A DNA stretch of 64,000 nucleotides. Origin: Harenicola maris. GTDB taxonomy: Bacteria; Pseudomonadota; Alphaproteobacteria; Rhodobacterales; Rhodobacteraceae. The position numbers were made by a program, and so were the translations under genes. The notes under the pieces were generated by a model. It was not told the origin of the DNA, searched no databases, and saw nothing but the letters and a program-made list of their open reading frames with translations. Below are positions 18,434-30,178 of the stretch, in pieces. Location: contig JADQAZ010000002.1 in assembly GCA_018524345.1 (NCBI GenBank), positions 62,001 to 126,000 of the forward strand, given 5' to 3'. Numbering within the stretch: the stretch's first letter is position 1; the number at the start of each line of letters is the position of its first letter.

Positions 18434-19099
18434 ATGGATCTTTTCGCAAACTCCTTTGTTATTGGCGTAGCAGCGCTCTTGGGCGGTATTATTCTTGGGG
18501 CGGTGATCTGCCTTGCGACGCTCCTCCCTGCGCTTCTGGAAAAGGTGAAAGAGGCGCAAAGCGCCGATATTCTTGACCGCAAGGGCCGCCGGACAGAGAA
18601 AACCGCAGGCGGCAAAATGGGCCTTGGCGGAAAGCTGGGCAATGTGGGCGTGATCGCAAAGGCGGGCACACAGGCGCAGGCGCCGACCTCCCTTGGCACT
18701 TCGGTTTTGCGGCCCACCATAGGCCTGCGTATGATATCGATCCTACTGACGCCCGTTGCCGTTTACCTTCTGTTTTTCCACCCCATGGGCCCCGAGATGA
18801 TCCCCTTCCCCTATGGCCGGGAAGTTGTGATGGCGATCCTGATCTATGCTCTGATCTACATCCAGACCTATGAGGTGCGCTATGACCGCGACGGTATCGT
18901 CACCCGCGACGGGTTCTTTCGCCGCAAGGAGTTCAAATGGGGCGATCTGATCTCCGTCAAGGATCGTGGCACCTATGAACAGGTGCTCAAATTCGAGACC
19001 GGCAAGATGACAATGCAGAAATACCTTGTCGGCATGGCAGACTTCCTTACCCTCGCGCATGACCACAGCGAACGGAACAAACAACTCAGCCATGCCTGA
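18434..19099 (+). CDS. Membrane protein of unknown function
   Basis: 221 aa if it starts at ATG 18434 (MDLFANSF); ATG 18407 is also possible. One N-terminal transmembrane helix ([23 protein letters not shown]) is followed by a basic cytoplasmic-looking linker, then two helices ([16 protein letters not shown] and [15 protein letters not shown]). The C-terminal domain ([33 protein letters not shown]..) resembles the bacterial PH-like fold that follows such helices. Its final eight bases overlap the start of fpg, so the two are translationally coupled. No known role. Confidence 0.75.
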   Translation: MDLFANSFVIGVAALLGGIILGAVICLATLLPALLEKVKEAQSADILDRKGRRTEKTAGGKMGLGGKLGNVGVIAKAGTQAQAPTSLGTSVLRPTIGLRMISILLTPVAVYLLFFHPMGPEMIPFPYGREVVMAILIYALIYIQTYEVRYDRDGIVTRDGFFRRKEFKWGDLISVKDRGTYEQVLKFETGKMTMQKYLVGMADFLTLAHDHSERNKQLSHA

Positions 19100-19943
19100 A
19101 CTACCAGAGGTAGAGACCGTCAAACGCGGCCTTGCCCCCGTAATGGAAGGATACACGATCACGGCTGCCGATGTCCGGCGGCCTGATCTGCGTTGGCCCT
19201 TTCCGCCCGATATGGCCGCCCGCCTGACGGGGCAGGAGGTTCTGTCCCTCGGGCGGCGCTCCAAATACCTGTTGGTGCATCTTGGATCGGGCGAGACCTT
19301 GATCGTGCATCTCGGCATGTCCGGGCGCATGCTGATCTCGGGCGAGACGCAGGGCGTGCATTATATGAACCACGCCGCGCCGGAAAAGCATGACCACGTT
19401 GTGTTCGATATGTCCGGCGGCGCGCGGGTGACGTTTAATGATCCGCGCCGCTTTGGCGCGATGGACCTTGCCCCGACAGAGGGGCTTGAGGCGCATAAGC
19501 TGATTGCCTCCATCGGGCCGGAGCCTTTGGGCAACACCTTTAACGCGCCCTATCTGGCGGAAAAGCTGGCCGGAAAGCGCAGGCCGATCAAATCGGCTCT
19601 GCTGGATCAGCGCATCGTCGCGGGCCTCGGCAATATCTATGTCTGCGAGGCCCTGCACCGCGCGGGCATCTCCCCCACTCGCCTTGCGGGGCAGATCAGC
19701 GAAAAGCGCATCGGCGCCCTTGTACCCATCATCCGCAGCACTCTGGAGGAGGCCATCGAGGCAGGGGGATCCTCCCTGAAAGATCACCGTCAGGCGGACG
19801 GCGATCTGGGATACTTCCAGCACCGTTTCCTTGCCTATGACCGCGAGGGCGCCCCCTGCCCGCGCGAAGGCTGTGGCGGAGAAATAAAGCGAATCGTGCA
19901 GTCGGGGCGCTCAACCTTCTATTGCCCTCGGTGCCAAAGATAG
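19092..19943 (+). CDS. mutM: Bifunctional DNA-formamidopyrimidine glycosylase / AP lyase
   Basis: 283 aa. It begins [14 protein letters not shown], with Pro2 as Schiff-base nucleophile and E3. K58 lies in the [10 protein letters not shown] loop. The helix-two-turn-helix ([18 protein letters not shown]) and the C-terminal zinc finger [15 protein letters not shown] are intact. It removes 8-oxoguanine and FaPy lesions. The start overlaps the end of the preceding membrane-protein gene. Confidence 0.97.
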   Translation: MPELPEVETVKRGLAPVMEGYTITAADVRRPDLRWPFPPDMAARLTGQEVLSLGRRSKYLLVHLGSGETLIVHLGMSGRMLISGETQGVHYMNHAAPEKHDHVVFDMSGGARVTFNDPRRFGAMDLAPTEGLEAHKLIASIGPEPLGNTFNAPYLAEKLAGKRRPIKSALLDQRIVAGLGNIYVCEALHRAGISPTRLAGQISEKRIGALVPIIRSTLEEAIEAGGSSLKDHRQADGDLGYFQHRFLAYDREGAPCPREGCGGEIKRIVQSGRSTFYCPRCQR

Positions 19944-20007
19944 CTTGAATGCTACACACGGGCTGCTAACAAGGCAGACTTAACGGAACAAACTAGGCTG
20001 ATTGACC

Positions 20008-20784
20008 ATGGCTTTCGAGACCCTGATCGTTGAAGTAACCGACCACGTTTGCCTCATCCGCCTGAACAGGCCCGATGCACTGAATGCACTGAACCAAACC
20101 CTTCTGGGCGAGCTGGCACAGGCCATTGGCGAGGCCTCTTTCAATGATGCAGTGCGGGTGATTGTCCTGACGGGCAGCGAAAAGGCATTTGCCGCCGGGG
20201 CGGATATTTCCGAAATGGCGGAGAAAAGCTTTGTGGAGGTCTTTACCTCTGACCTCTTCGCCGACGAGACCGACGCGATCACACGCTGCCGCAAGCCCAT
20301 TATCGCCGCCGTTGCGGGCTATGCCCTTGGGGGCGGCTGCGAATTGGCCATGATGTGTGACTTTATCATCGCAGCCGACACAGCCAAATTCGGCCAGCCT
20401 GAAATCAACCTCGGCGTTGTGGCGGGCATGGGCGGCACACAGCGCCTGACCAAGCTTGTCGGGAAGTCCAAATCCATGGATATGCACCTGACGGGCCGCT
20501 TTATGCTGGCCGAGGAAGCAGAGCGTTCCGGCCTTGTTTCCCGTGTGGTTCCGGCGAAAAAGCTGATGGAGGAGGCCATGGCCGCCGCCCAGAAGATTGC
20601 CGAAAAATCCGCGCTGACCAGCAAGGCGGTGAAAGAGGCCGTGAACCGCGCAGAGGAGCTCCCCCTGCGGGAGGGCATCCTGTTCGAGCGCCGTCTTTTC
20701 CACTCTCTTTTCGCCACCGAGGACCAGTCAGAAGGCATGGCTGCCTTTCTGGAAAAGCGCGAACCACAGTTTCGCGACAAATAA
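20008..20784 (+). CDS. Enoyl-CoA hydratase
   Basis: 258 aa from ATG 20008. It is a crotonase-fold protein with the oxyanion-hole loop [12 protein letters not shown], the CoA-binding [17 protein letters not shown] block carrying the first catalytic glutamate, and the second in [20 protein letters not shown]. It hydrates short-chain trans-2-enoyl-CoA in beta-oxidation. The neighbours (fpg, rpsT) are not metabolic partners; in Rhodobacteraceae this gene is commonly found here. Confidence 0.93.
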   Translation: MAFETLIVEVTDHVCLIRLNRPDALNALNQTLLGELAQAIGEASFNDAVRVIVLTGSEKAFAAGADISEMAEKSFVEVFTSDLFADETDAITRCRKPIIAAVAGYALGGGCELAMMCDFIIAADTAKFGQPEINLGVVAGMGGTQRLTKLVGKSKSMDMHLTGRFMLAEEAERSGLVSRVVPAKKLMEEAMAAAQKIAEKSALTSKAVKEAVNRAEELPLREGILFERRLFHSLFATEDQSEGMAAFLEKREPQFRDK

Positions 20785-20798
20785 CCCGCGAATCCCCG

Positions 20799-20827
20799 TT
20801 GACTCGCAACGCCTCCGCGCCTAGAAG
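20799..20827 (+). promoter_or_regulatory. Sigma-70-type promoter of rpsT
   Basis: TTGACT, 17 bases, TAGAAG. The -10 ends 43 bases before the rpsT start codon. Confidence 0.7.
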
Positions 20828-20870
20828 CGCCACTTCAGATTAGTATGACCCAAATCGGGAACCCGAGCAC

Positions 20871-21137
20871 ATGGCAAACACGCCTCAGTCTAAAAAACGC
20901 GCGCGTCAGAACGAAGCCCGCTTTAACGTAAACAAAGCACGCCGTTCGCGCATCCGCACGTTCCTGCGTAAGGTTGAAGAGGCTATCGCCTCCGGCGACC
21001 AGGACGCGGCCAAAGGTGCCCTGCGTGAAGCTCAGCCTGAGCTGATGCGCGGCGTCACCAAAGGCGTTGTTCACAAGAACACCGCTTCGCGGAAAATCTC
21101 CCGTCTTTCGGCACGGGTTAAGGCAATCTCTGCCTAA
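20871..21137 (+). CDS. rpsT: 30S ribosomal protein S20
   Basis: 88 aa. It begins [30 protein letters not shown], the diagnostic basic N-terminus that contacts 16S rRNA, and has the expected three-helix length with [19 protein letters not shown] at the end. It is a primary 16S rRNA-binding protein of the small subunit body. Monocistronic, with its own promoter and terminator. Confidence 0.98.
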   Translation: MANTPQSKKRARQNEARFNVNKARRSRIRTFLRKVEEAIASGDQDAAKGALREAQPELMRGVTKGVVHKNTASRKISRLSARVKAISA

Positions 21138-21160
21138 ATTTCGCACAGTTTAATCAGATT

Positions 21161-21190
21161 AAGGCGCTTGCTTTGGCAAGCGCCTTTTTT
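21161..21190 (+). terminator. Intrinsic terminator of rpsT
   Basis: Perfect stem AAGGCGCTTGC / GCAAGCGCCTT with loop TTTG, followed by a T run. Confidence 0.95.
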
Positions 21191-21648
21191 GCGTTTCGGG
21201 CACAGTTTTGCACAAGTCGCCGAGAGGTGATTTTTGCACTTGCAGCACCCGAAGCCCTTTATTCATTGGGTTTCAGAGCGCTAGACGGATTCGGCTCAGC
21301 AATATTAGAGTCAAGATCGAAGTTCTGTTGCATGCCTTCGCGGCGAGTTGCTATCAAGCTCCAGCGAGTCACATCGCACTTGGGGGGACCGAATAGGAAC
21401 ACAGCGTCGATGCAGCGGGCATGAAACCTCCGCCGCGGCGACTTTCAGTTAGGCGATCTTGTTGGGATAGGATCGCTGTCACACTGTCGCTGGTGTTCTC
21501 TCTATTCAGTCCGAATTAGGTAACGGCCTTCTGCGCTTTCGCGTCTTTCGGCTTGTCGCTTCTGCGGCCTCATCGGCGTTCATTCGGCGATGCCTGTTCC
21601 TTTGTGCGTACAGACTTTTGTATTTGGTATGCGGAAGGCAAATTAATA
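21191..21648. other. rpsT-dnaA intergenic region (dnaA leader)
   Basis: About 460 bases with no gene. I looked for the DnaA box TTATCCACA and its complement and found none, so there is no evidence that oriC lies here. Two similar sites, TTTTGCACAA and TTTTTGCACTT (about 21203-21243), occur near the left end. The dnaA promoter must lie here but I could not place it with confidence. Confidence 0.5.
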
Positions 21649-23028
21649 ATGGATCGAGCGATGACGGAAGCGGCTTGGGGAAAAGCGAAAGTTGCACTGC
21701 AAACGACAGTTGGGCAGAACAACTACAAGAACTGGATCTCCCCGCTGCAGCTGATGTCGATCGGTGGCGGTGTTGCCCATTTCTCCGTTCCCACGTCTTT
21801 TGCCGGCACATGGGTTGAGCGCAACTTCTCTGACCAGCTTTTGCATGCCCTGGCCGATGCAGGCGCCGGGGCGCATCGTCTGGATTTCTCTGTCGCGGAG
21901 GCCGCAACCGCTGCGCCGAACAACACCAATGCCACACCGCCCCCTGCCGCCCGTATCGCCGCCGCCGCTGCTGCCGCCGAGAAGGACCAGCCGAGCGCCT
22001 CTCTGGATGCGCGTTTCACCTTCGACAGCTTTGTCGTCGGCAAACCGAACCAGCTTGCCTATTCCGCCGCACGCCGTGTGGCCGAGGGGGGCCATGTGAC
22101 ATTCAACCCGCTGTTCCTTTATGGCGGGGTTGGCCTTGGTAAAACGCACCTGATGCATGCGATTGCGCATCAGCTCTCCGTGGATCGGCCCGACCTGAAG
22201 GTTGTCTATCTCTCTGCCGACCAGTTCATGTATCGCTTTGTCCGCGCCCTGCGCGAGGACGGCACCATGGAATTCAAGGAGCTGTTCCGCTCCGTCGATG
22301 TGCTGATGGTGGATGACGTGCAATTCCTTGCGGGCAAGAACTCCACGCAAGAGGAATTCTTCCACACGTTCAACGCCCTCGTGGATCAGAACAAACAGGT
22401 CATCATCTCCGCCGACCGCGCGCCGACCGAGCTTAAAAAGATCGAGGATCGAATCGCGTCGCGCCTGCAAAGCGGCCTTGTGGTGGACCTGCACCCGACA
22501 GATTACGAGCTGCGTCTTGGCATCCTGCAAAAGAAGGTTGCTCTGTATAAGAACGACTACCAGGGCCTCGAGATCGGCGAGAACGTCCTTGAGTTCCTTG
22601 CCCACCGGATCACCAGCAACGTGCGTGTTCTTGAGGGCGCCCTGACGCGGCTTTATGCCTTCGGGAGCCTTGTTGGTAAGGAGATCACCCTTGATCTGGC
22701 TCAGGATTGCCTTGTCGACATCCTGCGCGCCAGCGACCGCAAGGTCACGGTCGAGGAGATCCAGCGCGCTGTTTCCGAGCATTACAACATGCGCCTCTCC
22801 GACATGATCGGGCCCAAACGTCACCGCACGATCGCACGCCCGCGGCAGATGGCAATGTATCTGGCCAAGCAGCTGACCAGCCGCTCCCTGCCCGAGATCG
22901 GCCGCCGCTTTGGCGGACGGGATCACACCACGGTTATGCATGCGGTGAAACGCATCGACGAGTTGAAATTGGCCGACAGCCAGCTGGCCGATGATCTGCA
23001 AATGTTGCAACGGATGCTCGAAGCCTGA
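21649..23028 (+). CDS. dnaA: Chromosomal replication initiator protein DnaA
   Basis: 459 aa from ATG 21649 (MDRAMTEAAWGKAK); GGAAGG lies 11 bases upstream. ATG 21661 is the main alternative. Domain I occupies residues about 1-85, then an Ala/Pro-rich linker. The AAA+ domain has Walker A GGVGLGKTHLMHA and Walker B VLMVDDVQFLAG. The C-terminal DNA-binding domain ends with the DnaA signature GGRDHTTVMHAVKRI. It binds oriC and opens the duplex. First of the dnaA-dnaN-recF series. Confidence 0.97.
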   Translation: MDRAMTEAAWGKAKVALQTTVGQNNYKNWISPLQLMSIGGGVAHFSVPTSFAGTWVERNFSDQLLHALADAGAGAHRLDFSVAEAATAAPNNTNATPPPAARIAAAAAAAEKDQPSASLDARFTFDSFVVGKPNQLAYSAARRVAEGGHVTFNPLFLYGGVGLGKTHLMHAIAHQLSVDRPDLKVVYLSADQFMYRFVRALREDGTMEFKELFRSVDVLMVDDVQFLAGKNSTQEEFFHTFNALVDQNKQVIISADRAPTELKKIEDRIASRLQSGLVVDLHPTDYELRLGILQKKVALYKNDYQGLEIGENVLEFLAHRITSNVRVLEGALTRLYAFGSLVGKEITLDLAQDCLVDILRASDRKVTVEEIQRAVSEHYNMRLSDMIGPKRHRTIARPRQMAMYLAKQLTSRSLPEIGRRFGGRDHTTVMHAVKRIDELKLADSQLADDLQMLQRMLEA

Positions 23029-23148
23029 GCATCCCTGCACAACACCCCTCGCATTCCCCACGACATTGTGAAAAAACACTTGTGAAACAGGGTGTGTCCG
23101 GTAACTTGGCGGCCCGGTGAACAGGCCGCTAAGGTGGGAGCGCAAGCC
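23029..23148 (+). promoter_or_regulatory. dnaA-dnaN intergenic region with paired TTGTGAAA motifs
   Basis: TTGTGAAA occurs at 23066-23073 and again at 23080-23087, 14 bases apart. The region holds the dnaN ribosome binding site GTGGGAGCG. The motif pair may be part of a dnaN promoter or a protein-binding site; this is not established. Confidence 0.4.
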
Positions 23149-24267
23149 ATGAAAATCAGCATTGAGCGCAATGCATTGTTGCGGGCCGTCAGTCAGGCCC
23201 AGTCCGTCGTAGAGCGGCGCAATACCATTCCGATCCTGTCGAATGTATTGATCGAGGCCGAGGGCGACAGCGCCTCTTTCCGTGCCACCGATCTGGACAT
23301 CGAGGTGGTCGACAAGGCCACTGCCATGGTTGAGCGCGCAGGCGCGACCACAGTGGCCGCTGTGACCCTTCATGAGATCGTGCGCAAACTGCCCGACGGG
23401 GCGCAGGTCAAGCTGACCGATGATGGCGCCTCTGGCCGCCTGACGGTTGAGGCGGGGCGCTCGAACTTCTCTTTGGCGACATTGCCGAAGGAAGACTTCC
23501 CTGTGATGGCGACAAGCGAATACACCGCGAACTTCAGCGCCCCCGCGCCGATGCTGCGCCGCTTGTTCGACAAGAGTAAATTCGCGATCTCGACCGAGGA
23601 AACCCGTTACTACCTGAACGGTGTCTTCATGCATGTGGCCGAGGAATCCGGTGGTCAGGTGCTGCGCTGTGTGGCCACGGACGGACACCGTCTGGCCCGT
23701 ATCGACGCCGATCTGCCCGATGGCGCGGCCACCATGCCGGGCGTGATTGTGCCCCGCAAAACCGTGGGCGAGCTGCGCAAGCTTTTGGACGACGACGACA
23801 TGCAAGTGGCTGTTTCCGTTTCCGAATCCAAGGTGCGCTTTGCCACGCCGGAGATCACCCTGACCTCCAAGGTTATCGACGGCACCTTCCCCGATTACAC
23901 CCGCGTGATTCCCGCAGGGAACACCCGCAAGCTGGAAGTCGACGCGGCAGAATTCGCCAAGGCGGTTGACCGTGTGGCCACGGTGTCCTCTGAACGGTCC
24001 CGCGCGGTAAAGCTGGTTCTGGATGAGGATCGTCTGGTCCTTTCCGTCAACGCGCCAGACAGCGGCAACGCCGAAGAGGAGCTGGTCGTGGCCTATGGCG
24101 ACGAGCCTTTGGAGATCGGCTTCAACGCCAAATACCTGCTGGAAATCGCAGGTCAGGTGGACAAGGAAAACGCTGTTTTCATGTTCAACTCCTCGGGCGA
24201 TCCGACATTGATGCGCGAGGGGAACGACACCTCTGCGGTCTATGTTGTTATGCCGATGCGGGTGTAA
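23149..24267 (+). CDS. dnaN: DNA polymerase III beta sliding clamp
   Basis: 372 aa from ATG 23149 (MKISIERNALLRAVSQAQSVVERRNTIPILSNVLIEA), the typical start and length. It ends in the conserved YVVMPMRV, the C-terminus near the hydrophobic peptide-binding pocket. It forms the ring dimer that tethers Pol III and is the docking partner of proteins such as ImuB. Located between dnaA and recF. Confidence 0.98.
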   Translation: MKISIERNALLRAVSQAQSVVERRNTIPILSNVLIEAEGDSASFRATDLDIEVVDKATAMVERAGATTVAAVTLHEIVRKLPDGAQVKLTDDGASGRLTVEAGRSNFSLATLPKEDFPVMATSEYTANFSAPAPMLRRLFDKSKFAISTEETRYYLNGVFMHVAEESGGQVLRCVATDGHRLARIDADLPDGAATMPGVIVPRKTVGELRKLLDDDDMQVAVSVSESKVRFATPEITLTSKVIDGTFPDYTRVIPAGNTRKLEVDAAEFAKAVDRVATVSSERSRAVKLVLDEDRLVLSVNAPDSGNAEEELVVAYGDEPLEIGFNAKYLLEIAGQVDKENAVFMFNSSGDPTLMREGNDTSAVYVVMPMRV

Positions 24268-24276
24268 CTGCCTGAT

Positions 24277-25386
24277 ATGGCTGGACTTTCGATCCGTCAC
24301 TTGCGGGTCGCTTTGTTTCGATCTTACCGGGCGGTGCGGCTTGACCTGACACCCGGGCCGGTTGCGATCTACGGGCCCAATGGCGCGGGCAAAACCAATA
24401 TTCTTGAGGCTGTTTCGCTGCTCTCGCCCGGGCGGGGCATTCGCCGTGCCTCGGCCGAGGATATGGCCCGCAGGCCCGATCCGCAGGGCTGGAAAATCCA
24501 CTCTGAAATCGAGAGCCTTGGCCATGTGCATGAGGTCACGACATGGTCCGAGGCGGGCAATGCGCGGCAGGTGACGATTGACGAGAAAACCGCGCCACAG
24601 CTGGCCCTTGGGCGGCTGTGCCGGGTGGTTTGGCTGATCCCCGCGATGGACAGGCTGTGGATCGAGGGGGCCGAGGGGCGGCGGCGGTTTCTGGACCGGA
24701 TGGTGTTGAGCTTTGACCCCGCCCATGGCGAGGCTGTTCTGTCTTATGAAAAGGCCATGCGGGAGCGTAACCGCCTGCTGAAAGACATGGTGCGCGACGC
24801 CTCTTGGTATCGGGTTCTGGAACGGCAAATGGCTGATAGTGCTGCGAAAATTCACAGCGGGCGCGAGGAAACCCTGATGCGGATCGCAGCGGCGCAGGAC
24901 GGGGCGGCAACGCAGTTTCCCGCCGCGGACCTGACGCTGACCGCGCCCGAACCGGCCTGCGATGACCCCACGAATCCCGAGGCCATGCTGGAACAATTCG
25001 AGCGTGGCAGGGCGGGGGATTTGCGCGCCGGGCGGACCCTGACAGGGCCGCATCGCGCCGATCTGGACGCGGTGTATGCGGCCAAAGGAATCGCGGCGAA
25101 GGATTGTTCGACGGGCGAGCAAAAGGCGCTTTTGCTCTCGCTGATGCTGTCGAATGCCCGCGCCTTGGCGGAGGATTTCGGGGCGCCGCCGCTGCTCCTT
25201 TTGGATGAGGTTGCGGCGCATCTGGATGCGGGTCGGCGGGCGGCGCTTTATGATGAGATTATCGCGCTGAAGGCGCAGGCTTGGATGACCGGAACGGGGC
25301 CGGAATTGTTTGCGGAGCTTGAGGGCCGTTCGCAGATGCTTGAGGTGACCGAGGGGGCCGAAGGCTCCGCCGTGCGGCAGGTTTAG
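24277..25386 (+). CDS. recF: DNA replication and repair protein RecF
   Basis: 369 aa. SMC-like ATPase: Walker A GPNGAGKTN near residue 36, the signature region DCSTGEQKALLLSLMLSNA, and Walker B PLLLLDEVAAHLDAGRR. It helps load RecA at single-strand gaps. It starts nine bases after the dnaN stop and is therefore probably co-transcribed. Length is normal. Confidence 0.96.
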   Translation: MAGLSIRHLRVALFRSYRAVRLDLTPGPVAIYGPNGAGKTNILEAVSLLSPGRGIRRASAEDMARRPDPQGWKIHSEIESLGHVHEVTTWSEAGNARQVTIDEKTAPQLALGRLCRVVWLIPAMDRLWIEGAEGRRRFLDRMVLSFDPAHGEAVLSYEKAMRERNRLLKDMVRDASWYRVLERQMADSAAKIHSGREETLMRIAAAQDGAATQFPAADLTLTAPEPACDDPTNPEAMLEQFERGRAGDLRAGRTLTGPHRADLDAVYAAKGIAAKDCSTGEQKALLLSLMLSNARALAEDFGAPPLLLLDEVAAHLDAGRRAALYDEIIALKAQAWMTGTGPELFAELEGRSQMLEVTEGAEGSAVRQV

Positions 25387-28169
<2,783 letters not shown>

Positions 28170-28195
28170 GGGTTTAGGACGTTTGTAGAATTGCA

Positions 28196-28226
28196 CGGCG
28201 CGCATTTATTTGCGCGCCGTTTGCGT
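28196..28226 (+). terminator. Intrinsic terminator of gyrB
   Basis: Stem CGGCGCGCA / TGCGCGCCG, loop TTTATT, followed by TTTGCGTTT, 26 bases beyond the gyrB stop. Confidence 0.85.
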
Positions 28227-28558
28227 TTGGGGGGTTTGGGGTTTTGAGATTGGCCTTGCGGCCTGTTTTGAAGTGGAATTGGAGTGAATTTGGCTTAAAT
28301 TTATTTTGAGTAATTGACCGTAGGAATCGGTCATTTTCTGTGGTTTGCGCCAGTGTCGCCTATGCGGACTTAGCGGACATCCGCTGCTGGCGCGTCAATG
28401 TCCGGTTTAGCGACCGTTCCAAAAACGGTCGTTTTGGGGAGAGCGTACAAACGCAGCTTTGAGCTCATGTTGCATGATGCTGCGATTGCACGAGTGCCTG
28501 CTATCGAGACACTCGGCGTGAATTTACATACTGGAAACTACCGGGTTTTCAGTTTGGA
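28227..28558. other. Low-GC gene-free stretch with two terminator-like hairpins
   Basis: No convincing gene. TGACCG-TAGGAAT-CGGTCA-TTTT (28315-28337) and CGACCGTT-CCAAA-AACGGTCG-TTTT (28411-28435) are related hairpins with T tails. The base composition is visibly more AT-rich than the flanks. It could hold remnants of foreign DNA or small RNA terminators. Confidence 0.45.
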
Positions 28559-28804
28559 TTAGGGTCGCCCTGCGGCAATCCACCACGACTTGCTTGTCCA
28601 GTCTTTACCGCTTCCATCGCATGAATAGCACTTTTCGGTTGAAGAGTTTTTACCGCTCCCATCACAAGAACTACACTTGACCAGAACTTGAACGTCCTTC
28701 CCATTATCACATTGAGAGCATTGCTCTTGCTGAGGGTAAGTCATGCCCCTTCCATCGCATGCAAAGCAATCTACCTTACGTTCTTTCGGCCCAAAAAGTC
28801 CCAT
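28559..28804 (-). CDS. Small protein with four DnaJ-type zinc-knuckle repeats
   Basis: 81 aa starting at ATG 28804 with GGAGG eight bases upstream. Four CxxC units lie at C13/C16, C29/C32, C44/C47 and C59/C62, spaced 15-16 residues apart and three of them in CxxCDGxG form. This is the pattern of the DnaJ cysteine-rich domain (two zinc centres), but there is no J domain or substrate-binding domain. GC content is near 48% by eye, well below the flanking genes, which suggests acquisition. Possible roles are a redox or chaperone adaptor or a zinc-bound scaffold; unknown. Confidence 0.75.
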   Translation of the reverse strand: MGLFGPKERKVDCFACDGRGMTYPQQEQCSQCDNGKDVQVLVKCSSCDGSGKNSSTEKCYSCDGSGKDWTSKSWWIAAGRP

Positions 28805-29227
28805 TAGATATCCTCCAATCTAGTCACTTATTTTTCAGATAAGTATTGTAGTGTAAGGCACAGATGGCAAGAGTGCGTTTGGTCATGTCATGATCCCGAT
28901 CAATGATCGTTTAGTTTTTCAATTTTTGCTGACAAACGCCATTTGGGCAAAGTCGTCAGAAATGATGCTATACCATCTTCCAATAACGCTCCTTATTGAC
29001 ACGACCGCAAACCTCCTCGATTTGCACTTTCAAAAAACCCGTTCAAAACCTCGGTGGTTGTTGAAGGTTTTTGACAGCCACACGATTGCAGACATTAGCT
29101 GCATCGCAGGAATTTGGTAATGAGGGCTCAATCCGGTCATTCGCTGCGGGTCACGCTAATGGCGGTAAAGGGCGGGAATAGATGGCCTCGGCGCGGCATT
29201 GTGCTTTGCGCCAGCACACCCCCCAAA
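28805..29227. other. AT-rich gene-free stretch
   Basis: About 420 bases. A 76-codon open frame (28890-29120, +) has no recognisable family and no good ribosome binding site, so I do not call it. The region continues the low-GC character of the zinc-knuckle gene and ends abruptly at the high-GC ABC transporter operon. Confidence 0.4.
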
Positions 29228-30178
29228 TCACATGGCTCTTTCGCATCTCACGCTGCTTTCGCGCAATTGGCGGAGGTGTTGCGGGGTTTGGGTGCAGACG
29301 GGCTGCACTTCGGGGCAGCGGGGGGCGAAGAGGCAGCCTTGGTGGGTGGCGAAGGGGTCTGCGGCGGCGGCGCCTAGGGTTTGGGCGGGCAGGCCTGCTG
29401 CGGGGTCGGGCCGGAGGGTCGCGGCGAGGAGGGCGCGGGTGTAGGGGTGGCCGGGATCGGCGAAGAGGGCGTCGGTGGCGGCTTCTTCGATCTTTTGGCC
29501 GAGATACATGACGGCGACATGGTCGGCCAGATGTTCGACCACGGCGAGGTTGTGGCTGACGAAGACCATGGTGAGGCCGAGATCTTTCTTCAATGATAAC
29601 AACAGGTTGATGATTTGCGCCTGCACCGAGACATCGAGGGCGGAGGTGGGTTCGTCGCAGATCAACACGCGGGGGCCGAGGATGAGGGCGCGGGCGATGG
29701 CGACGCGCTGTCTTTGGCCGCCGGAGAGCTCTCCCGGGTAGGCATCGGCGAGGCGGGAGGGCAGGCCGACCAGATCGAGCATGCGTTTGACCTCTGCCGC
29801 GACATTGGAGCCGCCGTGCAGGCGCAGGGGCTGGCCGACCAGCGTGGCGATGCGTTTGACCGGATTGAGCGAGGCGTTGGGGTTCTGGAACACGGGCTGG
29901 ATCAGGCGGACGCGCTCGGCCACGGGCATGGCGCCGATCTTTTGCCCCGCGATTTCGACCTCGCCTGAGTCGGGCTGCAGGAGGCCGAGCATGATGCTGA
30001 CGGCGGTGCTTTTGCCGCAGCCGGATTCGCCGACGAGGCCGAGGGTTTCGCCCTCTGCCACATCGAGGGAGAGGTCATTGACGGCGACGAGTTCCTCTGG
30101 CGCGGCGAAGAGGCCACGGCGCAGGCGGTAGGCCTTGCGGATATTGCGCAGGCGGATCATCGGGGTTTGGGCGCTCAT
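29228..30178 (-). CDS. Peptide-type ABC transporter ATP-binding protein (DppF/OppF-like)
   Basis: 316 aa from ATG 30178, overlapping the upstream gene by ATGA. Walker A GESGCGKST, signature LSGGQRQRVAIARAL, Walker B VLICDEPTSALD and the C-terminal oligopeptide-transporter region with CPEVQPVC, typical of the subunits that carry a 4Fe-4S-like or structural cysteine cluster. It powers import with its partner ATPase. Last gene of the RidA-RraA-ABC operon. Confidence 0.93.
   Translation of the reverse strand: MSAQTPMIRLRNIRKAYRLRRGLFAAPEELVAVNDLSLDVAEGETLGLVGESGCGKSTAVSIMLGLLQPDSGEVEIAGQKIGAMPVAERVRLIQPVFQNPNASLNPVKRIATLVGQPLRLHGGSNVAAEVKRMLDLVGLPSRLADAYPGELSGGQRQRVAIARALILGPRVLICDEPTSALDVSVQAQIINLLLSLKKDLGLTMVFVSHNLAVVEHLADHVAVMYLGQKIEEAATDALFADPGHPYTRALLAATLRPDPAAGLPAQTLGAAAADPFATHQGCLFAPRCPEVQPVCTQTPQHLRQLRESSVRCERAM

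Noticed and set aside
28890-29120. A 76-codon open frame on the plus strand in the AT-rich gap
   Set aside because: No family resemblance, no good ribosome binding site, and composition close to non-coding; not safe to call.
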